A DNA stretch of 64,000 nucleotides, taken from positions 186,001-250,000 of the forward strand of contig NZ_JAUUTZ010000002.1 in NCBI RefSeq assembly GCF_030678915.1, in the 5' to 3' direction. Of this stretch, positions 52,696 to 61,551 are shown in pieces. Positions within the stretch are counted from its first letter, which is position 1. Each line of letters starts with the position of its first letter. Below the pieces are notes generated by a model. The model did no database searches. It had not been told where the DNA came from and saw only the letters and a program-made list of their open reading frames with translations. Source of the stretch: Paracoccus wurundjeri (GTDB lineage: Bacteria > Pseudomonadota > Alphaproteobacteria > Rhodobacterales > Rhodobacteraceae). The position numbers and the translations under genes are program-made.

Positions 52696-53736
52696 ATGAC
52701 CACGACCAGACGGAAATTCCTGTCCACCAGTGCGCTTGCGGGGGCCGGGGCGCTTGCCGCGCCCGCTGTGCATGCGCAATCGGCGCCGATCAAATGGCGG
52801 ATGCAGACCTATGCCGGCGCTGCGCTTGGTGAACATGTCTGCAAACCCGCCATCGAACGGTTCAACAAGATTGCCGACGGGCAGATGGAGATCGAGCTTT
52901 ACTATTCCGATCAACTTGTCCCGACATCCGAGCTGTTCCGCGCCATGCAGAACGGCACCATCGACGCGGTGCAGTCGGATGACGATTCCATGCAGTCGCC
53001 AACCGAGGTGACGGTTTTCGGCGGCTATTTCCCCTTTGCCAGCCGTTACAGCCTGGATGTGCCGGTGCTGTTCAACCAATACGGGCTGAAGGAGATCTGG
53101 GAACAGGAATATGCGGCGGTGGGCGTTCAGCACATCTCGGCGGGGGCCTGGGATCCATGCCATTTCGCGACCAAGGATCCGATCAAAAGCCTTGCCGATC
53201 TTGAGGGCAAGCGCGTCTTCACCTTCCCCACGGCGGGCCGGTTCCTGGCGCAATTCGGTGTCGTGCCGATGCAATTGCCATGGGAGGATATTCAGGTCGC
53301 CTTGCAGACCGGAGAGCTGGACGGTATCGCCTGGTCGGGCATCACCGAGGATTACACGGTCGGCTGGGCCGATGTGACCAAATATTTCCTGACCAATAAT
53401 ATCTCGGGCGCATGGATCGGGCATTTCTTCGCCAATGCCGACCGCTGGAACGAAGTGCCGGATAATCTGAAGCTGCTGATGGAGGTCTGCTTCGAGCAAT
53501 CGCATTACTATCGCCAGTGGTGGTATTGGGGCGGCGAGGCTGATCTGCGGGTCAACGGACCGAAGCTGGAGCTGACCTCTATCCCTGATACGGAATGGGC
53601 AACAGTCGAAGAGAAGGCGCGCGAATTCTGGGACGAGATCGCGTCCGAATCCGAGGTGAAGGCCAAAGTGGTCGAGATCTTCAAGAAATACAACGATGTC
53701 ATGGCCAAGGCCGGGCGGCCCTATCGATATAGCTGA
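52696..53736 (+). CDS. dctP: TRAP transporter substrate-binding protein (DctP type), Tat-exported
   Basis: The 346-residue protein has a twin-arginine signal (TTRRKFLSTSALAGAGALAAP, AHA-Q-type cleavage near residue 28). The mature part has the DctP fold: IKWRMQTYAGA, LYYSDQLVPTSELFRAMQNG, FTFPTAGRFLAQFG, and ELDGIAWSGI with the tryptophan/aromatic ligand region. It resembles TRAP binding proteins for mannitol/chloroaromatic or keto-acid type ligands, but the ligand is not readable. GGAGG lies before the ATG at 52696. Confidence 0.9.
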   Translation: MTTTRRKFLSTSALAGAGALAAPAVHAQSAPIKWRMQTYAGAALGEHVCKPAIERFNKIADGQMEIELYYSDQLVPTSELFRAMQNGTIDAVQSDDDSMQSPTEVTVFGGYFPFASRYSLDVPVLFNQYGLKEIWEQEYAAVGVQHISAGAWDPCHFATKDPIKSLADLEGKRVFTFPTAGRFLAQFGVVPMQLPWEDIQVALQTGELDGIAWSGITEDYTVGWADVTKYFLTNNISGAWIGHFFANADRWNEVPDNLKLLMEVCFEQSHYYRQWWYWGGEADLRVNGPKLELTSIPDTEWATVEEKAREFWDEIASESEVKAKVVEIFKKYNDVMAKAGRPYRYS

Positions 53737-53744
53737 TCCGGTGA

Positions 53745-53790
53745 TCCGGCCGGGCGGGGCGATCCTTCCGGCCGGAATCCCGCCATTTTT
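53745..53790 (+). terminator. Hairpin and T run after dctP
   Basis: TCCGGCCGG (53745-53753) and CCGGCCGGA (53768-53776) form a 9-base stem; an alternative GGCGGG/CCCGCC stem (53753-53758 with 53779-53784) is followed by TTTTT at 53786-53790. Partial termination here would separate transporter from enzyme expression. Confidence 0.5.
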
Positions 53791-53810
53791 CCGGTGAATG
53801 GATTTCTTAC

Positions 53811-55178
53811 ATGCCCGCAAACCTGACGCTTGAAAGCCTCCAGGCCGCCTTTGATACCGGCGAGATCGACACCGTGCTGGTCGTCGCCCCGGATATGCAG
53901 GGTCGCCTGTTCGGCAAACGTTTCCATGCCGCCTTTTTCCTTGATGGCGGGCATCGGGAAACGCATTGCTGCAACTATCTGCTGGCGCTCGACATGGAGA
54001 TGCAGACCGTCCCCGGCTATCGCAGCGCGGGCTGGTCGCAGGGCTATGGCGACTATGTGATGAAGCCCGACCTGTCGACATTGCGCCGCCTGCCATGGCT
54101 GCCGGGGACCGCCATGGTGATGTGCGATCTGCTGGATCATCACACGCATGAAGAGGTGGCCGTCTCGCCCCGCGCCATCCTGAAGCGGCAGGTGGCCCGC
54201 GCCCGCGAGATGGGGTTCGAGCCGATGATGGCGACAGAACTGGAATTCTATCTCTTCGATAACAGCTACGAAAGCTTTCGCGATCAGGGTTTCGGCAATC
54301 TGACCGCGATTTCGGCCTATAACGAGGATTACCACATCTTCCAGACGACCAAGGAAGAAGACGTGATGCGGGCCATCCGCAACGGCCTTCACGGCGCGGG
54401 CATCCCGGTCGAGAACACGAAAGGAGAGGCGGATTCCGGTCAGGCCGAGGTCAATTACCGTTATTCCGACGCGCTGGACACCGCCGACAATCACACGATC
54501 ATCAAGCAGGCGGTGAAGGAAATCGCCTGGGCCAGGGGCAAATCGGTCACCTTCATGGCGAAATACGATACCGCCAAGGCGGGTTCGGCGGCGCATGTCC
54601 ATCAGTCGCTGTGGACTCCGGACGGCAAGCCCGCTTTCCATGATCCCGGTGATGAACACGGCATGTCGGCTTTGATGAAGCATTTCGTTGCCGGCCAATT
54701 GGCGGCGGCCGGGGAAATGACGGTTTTCCTCGCCCCTTATGTCAACAGCTACAAGCGCTTCACCGTGGGGCTGTTCGCGCCCACCAAGGCGGTCTGGTCC
54801 ATCGACAACCGCACCGCCGGCTATCGCATCTGTGGAGAGGGGACAACGGCCGTTCGCGTCGAATGCCGTATCCCCGGATCCGATGCCAACCCCTATCTGG
54901 CCTGCGCCGCGCTGCTGGCCGCCGGGCTGGACGGGGTCGAGCGCAAGCTGGATCTGCCCGCCGGGATGAAGGGCGACATGTATCACACCGAGGGCCTGCG
55001 CGAGATTCCCCGCAACCTGCGTGACGCCGCGGCCCTGCTGAATGTGTCGGAAACCTATCGCAGGGCCTTCGGAGACGAGGTGGTCGAGCATTACCACCAC
55101 GCGGCGCAATGGGAAATTTCCGAGACCGACCGCGTGGTCACCGATTTCGAGCTTCAACGCCTGTTCGAGCGTTCGTGA
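53811..55178 (+). CDS. Glutamine synthetase-like gamma-glutamyl-amide ligase
   Basis: The 455-residue protein has the full glutamine synthetase fold: LVVAPDMQGRLFGKR early, ATELEFYLF metal ligands at about 142-150, GEADSGQAEVNYRY and AGSAAHVHQSLW in the active site, NSYKRF and EGTTAVRVECRIPGSDANPYL at the C-terminus. There is no NLYDLP-type adenylylation tyrosine. It belongs to the PuuA/IpuC-like branch that joins glutamate to amines with ATP. Downstream aldehyde and alcohol dehydrogenases suggest the glutamylated substrate carries an alcohol, as in ethanolamine- or aminoalcohol-type pathways. The exact amine is unknown. Confidence 0.85.
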   Translation: MPANLTLESLQAAFDTGEIDTVLVVAPDMQGRLFGKRFHAAFFLDGGHRETHCCNYLLALDMEMQTVPGYRSAGWSQGYGDYVMKPDLSTLRRLPWLPGTAMVMCDLLDHHTHEEVAVSPRAILKRQVARAREMGFEPMMATELEFYLFDNSYESFRDQGFGNLTAISAYNEDYHIFQTTKEEDVMRAIRNGLHGAGIPVENTKGEADSGQAEVNYRYSDALDTADNHTIIKQAVKEIAWARGKSVTFMAKYDTAKAGSAAHVHQSLWTPDGKPAFHDPGDEHGMSALMKHFVAGQLAAAGEMTVFLAPYVNSYKRFTVGLFAPTKAVWSIDNRTAGYRICGEGTTAVRVECRIPGSDANPYLACAALLAAGLDGVERKLDLPAGMKGDMYHTEGLREIPRNLRDAAALLNVSETYRRAFGDEVVEHYHHAAQWEISETDRVVTDFELQRLFERS

Positions 55179-55206
55179 AAAACGGCGCTCCCCTTATGAG
55201 GACAAG

Positions 55207-56589
55207 ATGACACCGATCAAAGTGATTTCCCCGGTAAATGGCACGGTCTATGCCGAGCGTGTGCCCCTGACGCCCGATGAGGCGCGCGCGGCGGTGGCCC
55301 GCGCCCGCGCGGCGCAGAAGGAATGGGCAGCGCGTCCGCTTGATGAGCGCATCGCGCTGGTCAGGGCGGGGGTGGCCGAATTGATCGCGATGGGCGCCCG
55401 GATCGCGGCGGATCTGACCGGACAGATGGGCCGCCCGATCCGCTTCGGCAAAGGCGAGATGGGCGGCGTCAGGGACCGCGCCGATTACATGGCCGGGATC
55501 GCCGCCGAAACCCTTGCCCCGAAGATGGTCGAGGACAGCGATACATTCCGCCGCTACATCGCGCGGGAACCGCTGGGTGTGGTCTTTGTCATTGCGCCCT
55601 GGAATTATCCCTATCTGACGGCGATCAACACCATCATCCCGGCCCTGATCGCCGGGAATGCCGTGGTGCTGAAACATGCCAGCCAGACCCTGCTTGCGGG
55701 CGAGCATCTGGCGCAGGCGTTCCATGCGGCGGGTGTTCCGGAGGACGTGTTCCGGAATATCGTGCTGGATCACGCCACGACCGAGGCCCTGATCGGCGAG
55801 CGTGCCTTTGACTTCGTCAATTTCACCGGCTCTGTCGCTGGCGGGCGGGCGATCGAGCGGGCGGCGGCGGGCAGTTTCGTGCCGCTGGGCCTTGAACTGG
55901 GCGGCAAGGATCCGGGCTATGTGCGCGCGGATGCCGATCTGGACGCGGCGGTGGAATCGCTGATGGACGGGGCGATGTTCAATTCCGGCCAGTGCTGCTG
56001 TGGGATCGAGCGGATCTATGTGCATGAAAGCCTGTTCGATGCCTTCGTGGAAAAAGCCGTGACATGGGTCAATGCGCTGCGACTGGGCGATCCGAATGAC
56101 GAGTCGACGACGCTTGGCCCGATGGCGAATATCCGTTTTGCCCGGACCGTCCGCGAACAGATCGCCGAGGCGCTGGCCAAGGGTGCGACACCGCTGATAG
56201 ATCCGGCGCATTTCCCTGCCGATGATGGCGGCGCCTATCTTGCCCCGCAGATTCTTGTCGATGTGGATCATTCGATGCGGGTGATGACCGAGGAAAGCTT
56301 TGGCCCGGTCGTCGGCATCATGAAGGTCCCGGACGATGACGAGGCGCTGCGGCTGATGAATGACAGCCCTTACGGCCTGACCGCAAGCATCTGGACCCGT
56401 GACAGCGACAAGGCGGCCGGGATCGGCGCCCGGATCGAAACCGGAACCGTGTTCATGAACCGCGCCGATTATCTTGACCCGGCCCTGTGCTGGAGCGGCT
56501 GCAAGGATACCGGTCGTGGCGGATCGCTGTCCTATTTGGGTTACCTTTCGGTCACCCGCCCGAAATCCTATCATCTGAAAAAGGCCTGA
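55207..56589 (+). CDS. NAD(P)+-dependent aldehyde dehydrogenase
   Basis: The 460-residue protein has the family landmarks: APWNYPYLTAINTIIPALIAGNAV cofactor segment near residues 130-153, FTGSVAGGRAIE near 207-218, the catalytic Glu in LELGGKDPGYV near 231-241, and the catalytic Cys in FNSGQCCCGIERIYV near 260-274. It starts with KVISPVNGTVYAERVPL like succinate-semialdehyde-type dehydrogenases. The ATG at 55207 is 29 bases after the ligase stop and preceded by GAGGACA. Likely oxidises the gamma-glutamyl aldehyde made by the next gene. Confidence 0.9.
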   Translation: MTPIKVISPVNGTVYAERVPLTPDEARAAVARARAAQKEWAARPLDERIALVRAGVAELIAMGARIAADLTGQMGRPIRFGKGEMGGVRDRADYMAGIAAETLAPKMVEDSDTFRRYIAREPLGVVFVIAPWNYPYLTAINTIIPALIAGNAVVLKHASQTLLAGEHLAQAFHAAGVPEDVFRNIVLDHATTEALIGERAFDFVNFTGSVAGGRAIERAAAGSFVPLGLELGGKDPGYVRADADLDAAVESLMDGAMFNSGQCCCGIERIYVHESLFDAFVEKAVTWVNALRLGDPNDESTTLGPMANIRFARTVREQIAEALAKGATPLIDPAHFPADDGGAYLAPQILVDVDHSMRVMTEESFGPVVGIMKVPDDDEALRLMNDSPYGLTASIWTRDSDKAAGIGARIETGTVFMNRADYLDPALCWSGCKDTGRGGSLSYLGYLSVTRPKSYHLKKA

Positions 56590-56590
56590 C

Positions 56591-57757
56591 ATGAGCGATA
56601 ATCACGATGTTCCCAGCCGCAACTGGACCTACCCCACCGCGATCAAGTTCGGCGTCGGCCGCATCGGCGAATTGGCTGAACATGTTCAGGCGGCGGGGCT
56701 GCGCAAGCCTCTGCTGGTCACCGACAAGGCGCTGGCCGGATTGCCGATCACTGCCGCCGCGCTGGATGTGCTTGAGAATGCAGGGCTTGGCCGGGCGGTG
56801 TTTTCAGAGGTGGATCCGAATCCGAACGAGATAAATATGGCGGCAGGGATCGCCGTCTACCGGTCCGGCGGGCATGACGGGGTGATCTGTTTCGGCGGCG
56901 GCTCTGCCCTGGATCTGGGCAAGATGATCGCGTTGATGGCCGGTCAACGCGCGGATCTGTCGGTCTGGGATCTGGAAGATGTGGGCGACTGGTATACCCG
57001 CGCCGATGCCGGTCGGGTCGCGCCGATCATCGCGGTTCCGACCACGGCGGGCACCGGCAGCGAAGTTGGGCGCGCGGGTGTGCTGACGAATTCCGCGACC
57101 CATAAGAAGAAGATCATCTTTCACCCGAAGCTGATGCCTGTCGTCACCATCTGCGACCCGGCCCTGACCGTGGGGATGCCGAAATTCATCACGGCGGGCA
57201 CCGGCATGGACGCGCTGGCGCATTGCCTTGAAGCCTATTGCTCGCCCCATTACCATCCGATGAGCCAGGGCATCGCGCTGGAGGGAATGCGGCTGGTTTT
57301 CGAGAATCTGCCGGTCGTCTATCGCGATCCCGAAAACCTGACGGCGCGTGGCCATATGATGAGCGCGGCAGCGATGGGCGCGGTTGCCTTTCAAAAGGGT
57401 CTGGGTGCGATCCATTCGCTGTCGCATCCGGTTGGCGCGGCCTATGGCACCCATCACGGCACCACCAATGCGGTGGTCATGCCGATGGTCCTTGACTTCA
57501 ACCGCCCCGTCATCGAGGACCGCATCGCGGCGGCGGCGGCTTATCTGGGCATTACGGGCGGCTTTGACGGCTTCCGCGCCCGGATCATGGAACTGCGGGC
57601 CGAACTTGCGATTCCCGCAAGCCTGAGCGTGATGGGCGTCGAGGCCGGCCGGCTGGACGAACTGACCGAAATCGCATTGGAGGACCCGTCATGCGGCGGC
57701 AACCCGGTCGAGATGACGCGCGAGAATACCCGGGCGCTTTTCGAGGCATGCATGTAG
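56591..57757 (+). CDS. Iron-containing (group III) alcohol dehydrogenase
   Basis: The 388-residue protein has the NAD-binding GGGSALDLGK near residues 100-109, PTTAGTGSEVGRAGVLT near 152-168, and the metal-site His residues in DALAHCLEAYCS and HSLSHPVGAAYGTHHG. It oxidises a primary alcohol or reduces an aldehyde. It begins one base after the aldehyde dehydrogenase stop. Together they could turn a glutamylated alcohol into the acid. A large hairpin follows the stop. Confidence 0.92.
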   Translation: MSDNHDVPSRNWTYPTAIKFGVGRIGELAEHVQAAGLRKPLLVTDKALAGLPITAAALDVLENAGLGRAVFSEVDPNPNEINMAAGIAVYRSGGHDGVICFGGGSALDLGKMIALMAGQRADLSVWDLEDVGDWYTRADAGRVAPIIAVPTTAGTGSEVGRAGVLTNSATHKKKIIFHPKLMPVVTICDPALTVGMPKFITAGTGMDALAHCLEAYCSPHYHPMSQGIALEGMRLVFENLPVVYRDPENLTARGHMMSAAAMGAVAFQKGLGAIHSLSHPVGAAYGTHHGTTNAVVMPMVLDFNRPVIEDRIAAAAAYLGITGGFDGFRARIMELRAELAIPASLSVMGVEAGRLDELTEIALEDPSCGGNPVEMTRENTRALFEACM

Positions 57758-57792
57758 CGGTCGGGCGGGGATAATCCCAGGCCCATCCGCTA
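57755..57792. terminator. Composite hairpin between convergent ADH and GntR genes
   Basis: TAGCGG (57755-57760) with CCGCTA (57787-57792), then GGGC (57763-57766) with GCCC (57781-57784), and an inner GGG/CCC form a long interrupted stem that overlaps the ADH stop. Likely bidirectional. Confidence 0.55.
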
Positions 57793-57888
57793 TATGCGGC
57801 AACCGGTCCGGCGTCAGGCATGCTGGCCGGGATCCTGTCCGGACTGCTCAGCAGTGTCGGCAAGCGACCTGCGCCGCTGGAGGTCAGG

Positions 57889-58575
57889 TCAACTTTCCAG
57901 CCCGTCTTTCACCCGTTCCCAAGCGCGCGTCAGATGCTCGCCCAGGATTTTCGCCAGGCGATCCGCGTCGCGGGCTTCCAGCGCCTCCATCATCTCTTCG
58001 TGCTCGGCCACGGCGCTGGCCCATTTTTCGGGGCCTTCATGTCCGATGAAGCGGATTCGTTTCAGCCGGGTCTGAAGCCGCGCGTGAATTTCGGACAGGG
58101 TGTCATTGTCGGCCAGCGCCACGATGGCGGTGTGAATGTCCTGATTCAGTTTGTAATAATCCAGCCGGTCGCCGCGACGATAACAGGCCAGCATTTCGTC
58201 ATGCATCGCCCGGACCGCGGCGATCCCCTTGTCCGAGGCGACCTCGACCGCGCAGCGCCCCGCGAATTGTTCCAGCGCGCCGGCGACCTGCAGCATGTTC
58301 AGCACCTCCTTGGCGCCGAATTCCTTGACCATCGCGCCCCGGCTGGGAATTAGCTCGACCAGCCCTTCGCTGGCCAGGAACTTGATCGCCTCGCGCAGTG
58401 GCGTCCGCGAAACCCCAAGGCGCGCGCCCAGCTGACCCTCGTTCAAACGCGCACCGGGAGGCAGGTGGCCCTCGATGATCATGTCTCGCAGCCGGTTGAG
58501 AATTGCATCATGCAATGACTGGCGCTCGATCTTGATCTCCATCTCGGGATCATCCGACATCCGGGAATTCACCAC
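57889..58575 (-). CDS. GntR-family (FCD/FadR subfamily) transcriptional regulator
   Basis: The protein is about 228 residues. The N-terminal winged helix includes MIIEGHLPPGARLNEGQLGARLGVSRTPLREAIKFL in family order (cut by usual loops), then a helical FCD domain with a metal-site pattern (HDEML, NQDIHTAI, EHEEMM). A GTG at 58575 has AAGGAGG nine bases upstream; ATGs at 58560 and 58542 are alternatives without such a site. It is divergent from the isomerase-kinase operon and likely binds the TTGTATACA-type elements at 58652 and 61516. Confidence 0.85.
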   Translation of the reverse strand: MVNSRMSDDPEMEIKIERQSLHDAILNRLRDMIIEGHLPPGARLNEGQLGARLGVSRTPLREAIKFLASEGLVELIPSRGAMVKEFGAKEVLNMLQVAGALEQFAGRCAVEVASDKGIAAVRAMHDEMLACYRRGDRLDYYKLNQDIHTAIVALADNDTLSEIHARLQTRLKRIRFIGHEGPEKWASAVAEHEEMMEALEARDADRLAKILGEHLTRAWERVKDGLES

Positions 58576-58651
58576 GCTGCTAAACCTCCTTGTCAATTAT
58601 TCCAAATGGCTATGCGTAGCCGGGCCGTAAGTCAATGATGCGTTCTGAAGG

Positions 58652-58664
58652 CTGTATACAAAAT
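58652..58664 (-). promoter_or_regulatory. GntR-type operator ATTTTGTATACAG
   Basis: The element, read on the minus strand, holds the palindrome TGTATACA (58653-58660). It is repeated with one change at 61516-61528 upstream of the pdxA-like gene. It lies between the GntR gene and the isomerase gene. A separate GGCTA-TGCG-TAGCC hairpin is at 58608-58621. Confidence 0.55.
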
Positions 58665-58728
58665 ACTTGATTATGGAAAATGCCCATGCTAGCGAAGCCG
58701 CCAGAGGAGCAGAATCGGGAGGAAAGGC

Positions 58729-59667
58729 GTGACACAACGCTGGACAGCAGAAGAATGGCCCATCGCGGCGGCGATGATTCCATTTCCGGGCAAACTGCCG
58801 GATGGCGGGCTTGTGCAGGACGCATCGTCCGAAATCTGGGCGGAAAGCCTGACGGATGTCGCCGATGCAGGTTTCGATGCCGTGGATCCGACTGATTCAT
58901 GGTTGCGCATCGCCGATCTGGATCTTGCGCGCCGGGCTGAATTCGTCTCGATCTGCGAAGGGCTTGGCTTGTCCGTCCCGGCTATCTCGACGGCGCGGCG
59001 CAGCGTCATCGACCCGCAGCATGGCGACGAATATCTGGCCTATAGTCACCGCGTCATCGACAGCGCCGCCGAACTTGGCATCGGCCATGTCAGCTTCGGC
59101 TTTTTCGGCCCGCTGTCGCCGAACCAGATGAAAGCGCTGTGGTTCTGGACGGAACAGGGGGTGCAGAATCCCGACGATCCCGACATCTACCGCCTTGCCG
59201 TAAGCCGCATCCGTGAACTGGGCCAGCATGCCGAAAGCTGCGGTATCCGGATCTCGCTCGAGATGTACGAGGATACCTATCTTGGCACCGCCCGCGATTC
59301 CGTGCGCTTCGTGACCGAGGTGGATCATCCCGCCGTCAAGCTGAATATCGACATCGGCAACCTGATCCGGCTGCATCGCCCGGTCGAGCCCTGGGCCGAG
59401 ATGATCGAGCTATGCGCACCCTATGCCGGTTATTGGCATGTGAAGAACTATTACCGGATCGAGGATCCCTCGGGTCTGGTGATGACCCATCCGGCGCCTC
59501 TGCTTGGGGGCACGATCAACTGGCGCGCGGCGATCAGGCGGGCGCTGGAACTGGGTTTCGACAGTCCTTTCCTCGTCGAGCATTACGGTGGCGACGGCTT
59601 GTCCGTCAGTGCCGCCAACCGGGACTATATCAGGCGCATTCTGTCGGGAAGGACGATCCGCACATGA
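58729..59667 (+). CDS. Sugar phosphate isomerase/epimerase-like TIM-barrel protein
   Basis: The 312-residue protein belongs to the AP-endonuclease-2/xylose-isomerase-like TIM-barrel family. Metal-binding positions are the Glu of ISLEMYEDTY (about 178), the Asp/Asn/His region of LNIDIGNLIRLH, the WHVKNYY His, and FLVEHYGGDG at the end. Members isomerise, epimerise or decarboxylate sugars and sugar acids. The start is GTG with GGGAGG upstream. It overlaps the kinase gene by four bases (ATGA), so the two act in one pathway. Reaction not assigned. Confidence 0.8.
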   Translation: MTQRWTAEEWPIAAAMIPFPGKLPDGGLVQDASSEIWAESLTDVADAGFDAVDPTDSWLRIADLDLARRAEFVSICEGLGLSVPAISTARRSVIDPQHGDEYLAYSHRVIDSAAELGIGHVSFGFFGPLSPNQMKALWFWTEQGVQNPDDPDIYRLAVSRIRELGQHAESCGIRISLEMYEDTYLGTARDSVRFVTEVDHPAVKLNIDIGNLIRLHRPVEPWAEMIELCAPYAGYWHVKNYYRIEDPSGLVMTHPAPLLGGTINWRAAIRRALELGFDSPFLVEHYGGDGLSVSAANRDYIRRILSGRTIRT

Positions 59668-61385
59668 CCAAGCTGTTTGACCAGCCGGATCAGTTCGCCG
59701 CGACCGCGCTGGCGGGTTTCTGCGCGGCCCATGCCGACCGCGTGACGGCGGTTCCCCATGGTGCCGTCCGCGCCGCGCCGGGGCCCGAGGGCAAGGTCGC
59801 GTTGCTGATTGGCGGCGGATCGGGGCATTACCCGGCCTTTCTGGGCTATGTCGGCGCGGGGCTGGCGGATGCCGCGGTCGCCGGAGACGTCTTTGCCTCG
59901 CCATCGACGGCATGGGTTTACGGTGTCGCCAGGGCGGCGAACCGGGGCGGTGGCATGATCCTTGGTTTCGGCAATTACGCGGGCGATGTGCTGAATTTCG
60001 GCGCGGCGGCAGAGAGGTTGCGCAGCGAGGGGATCGACGCGCGGATCCTTGCGGTGACCGACGATGTGGCCAGCGCCCCGCGCGAGGAACAGGCCAGACG
60101 GCGCGGCGTGGCGGGCGATCTGCCGGTTTTCAAGATCGCCGGTGCTGCGGCCGAGGCCGGGCTGGATCTGGACGCTGTGATGGAGGTGGCCGAACAGGCG
60201 AACCGCGCCACCGTTTCGTTCGGCGTGGCCTTCGACGGCTGCACGCTTCCGGGGCAGAAGGCTCCGCTGTTTATGGTCGAGGCCGGAAAGATCGGCATGG
60301 GCCTTGGCATTCACGGCGAGCCGGGCATCCGCGACGAAAAGATGGTGCCCGCCGCAGAGCTTGCCCGGATGCTGCTGGACCCGCTTCTGGCCGAGCGGCC
60401 CAAGGGGCATGACGGTCGCGTGGCCGTGGTGCTGAACGGGCTTGGCTGCACGAAATACGAGGAATTGTTCGTCCTTTGGCATCACCTGACCGGGCTGCTG
60501 GATGCAGAGGGGCTGACCCCGGTTCAACCCGAGATCGGCGAATTCGTCACCAGTCTGGACATGGCGGGCTGTTCGCTGTCGATCACCTGGCTGGATGACC
60601 GGCTTCAGGAATATTGGTGCGCATCCGCCGATACGCCGGCATTCCGGCGCGGCAATGTCGCGCCCGCTGCTTCCGGCCGGCAGGTTGTGGCGATGGTCGA
60701 GTCCGCGCCCGAGATCCCGCCCGCTTCGCCGGAATCACGGCAGACCGGTGCCTGTATCGCCGGGCTGATGGCCCGTTTGGCCGAAGCCTTGACCGAGGCC
60801 GAGGAAGAGTTGGGCCGGATCGATGCGCAGGCAGGCGATGGGGATCACGGTCAGGGCATGGCGCGCGGCTCGGCCGCGGCTGCGGATGCCGCCGCGAAGG
60901 CTGCCGACGCCGGGGCAGGGGCGGCCACCGTGCTGTCGCTGGCGGGCGATGCCTGGGCCGATCGGGCCGGGGGCACATCCGGCGCCTTGTGGGGTGTATC
61001 CCTGCGGGCATGGGGGCAGGCATTGTCGGATCAGGCCGTGCCCGATGCCGCGGCTGTGGCGCAGGGCGCGCAGGATGCCCTTGACGCGGTGACCCGGTTG
61101 GGCGGCGCGCAGCGGGGTGATAAGACGCTGGTCGATGCCTTTGCCCCTTTTGTCGACACCCTGCGAGATGCCACCGATGAAGGGCGGCCGCTTGCAGAGG
61201 CATGGGATCTTGCGGCTCGGGCGGCAACGAAGGCGGCTGACGCCACCGCCGATCTGGTGCCGAAGCTGGGGCGCGCCCGTCCGCTGGCAGAGCGCAGTGT
61301 CGGCCATCCCGATGCCGGCGCCGTCTCGCTGGCCCTATGTGCAAGAGTGATCGCCGAAGAGTTAAGAAAGGTCTTCGCTCGCTAG
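59664..61385 (+). CDS. Dihydroxyacetone kinase-family kinase (DhaK-DhaL fusion; possible erythrulose kinase)
   Basis: This 573-residue ATP-dependent kinase has a DhaK domain (about 1-330) and a DhaL domain (about 365-570). DhaK shows LLIGGGSGHYPAFLGYVGAGLADAAVAGDVFASPS split over usual motifs and GLGIHGEPG, whose His covalently binds the keto sugar. DhaL shows GDGDHGQGMARG for Mg-ATP and GGTSGALWG. Dihydroxyacetone itself is possible, but fusion-type kinases next to sugar isomerases often act on tetruloses such as erythrulose. It starts in an ATGA overlap with the isomerase gene. Confidence 0.85.
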   Translation: MTKLFDQPDQFAATALAGFCAAHADRVTAVPHGAVRAAPGPEGKVALLIGGGSGHYPAFLGYVGAGLADAAVAGDVFASPSTAWVYGVARAANRGGGMILGFGNYAGDVLNFGAAAERLRSEGIDARILAVTDDVASAPREEQARRRGVAGDLPVFKIAGAAAEAGLDLDAVMEVAEQANRATVSFGVAFDGCTLPGQKAPLFMVEAGKIGMGLGIHGEPGIRDEKMVPAAELARMLLDPLLAERPKGHDGRVAVVLNGLGCTKYEELFVLWHHLTGLLDAEGLTPVQPEIGEFVTSLDMAGCSLSITWLDDRLQEYWCASADTPAFRRGNVAPAASGRQVVAMVESAPEIPPASPESRQTGACIAGLMARLAEALTEAEEELGRIDAQAGDGDHGQGMARGSAAAADAAAKAADAGAGAATVLSLAGDAWADRAGGTSGALWGVSLRAWGQALSDQAVPDAAAVAQGAQDALDAVTRLGGAQRGDKTLVDAFAPFVDTLRDATDEGRPLAEAWDLAARAATKAADATADLVPKLGRARPLAERSVGHPDAGAVSLALCARVIAEELRKVFAR

Positions 61386-61515
61386 ACTAATCGCAAATGA
61401 ACACACGCTGTTGCGAAGTGGATCGCTTCGTGACGGCGAAAGGAAACCGCATCCGATCTGGACCCGATATCCGCCGGCAGATGGCGCGGAAACAAAATTC
61501 TAGACCGAATGCTAA

Positions 61516-61528
61516 ATATTGTATACAG
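61516..61528 (+). promoter_or_regulatory. GntR-type operator ATATTGTATACAG
   Basis: It matches the 58652-58664 element at 12 of 13 bases and lies 24 bases before the pdxA-like start. It marks a second transcription unit (pdxA-like plus TTT transporter) under the same regulator. Confidence 0.55.
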
Positions 61529-61551
61529 AACGCTAAATGGAGGATTCGCAT

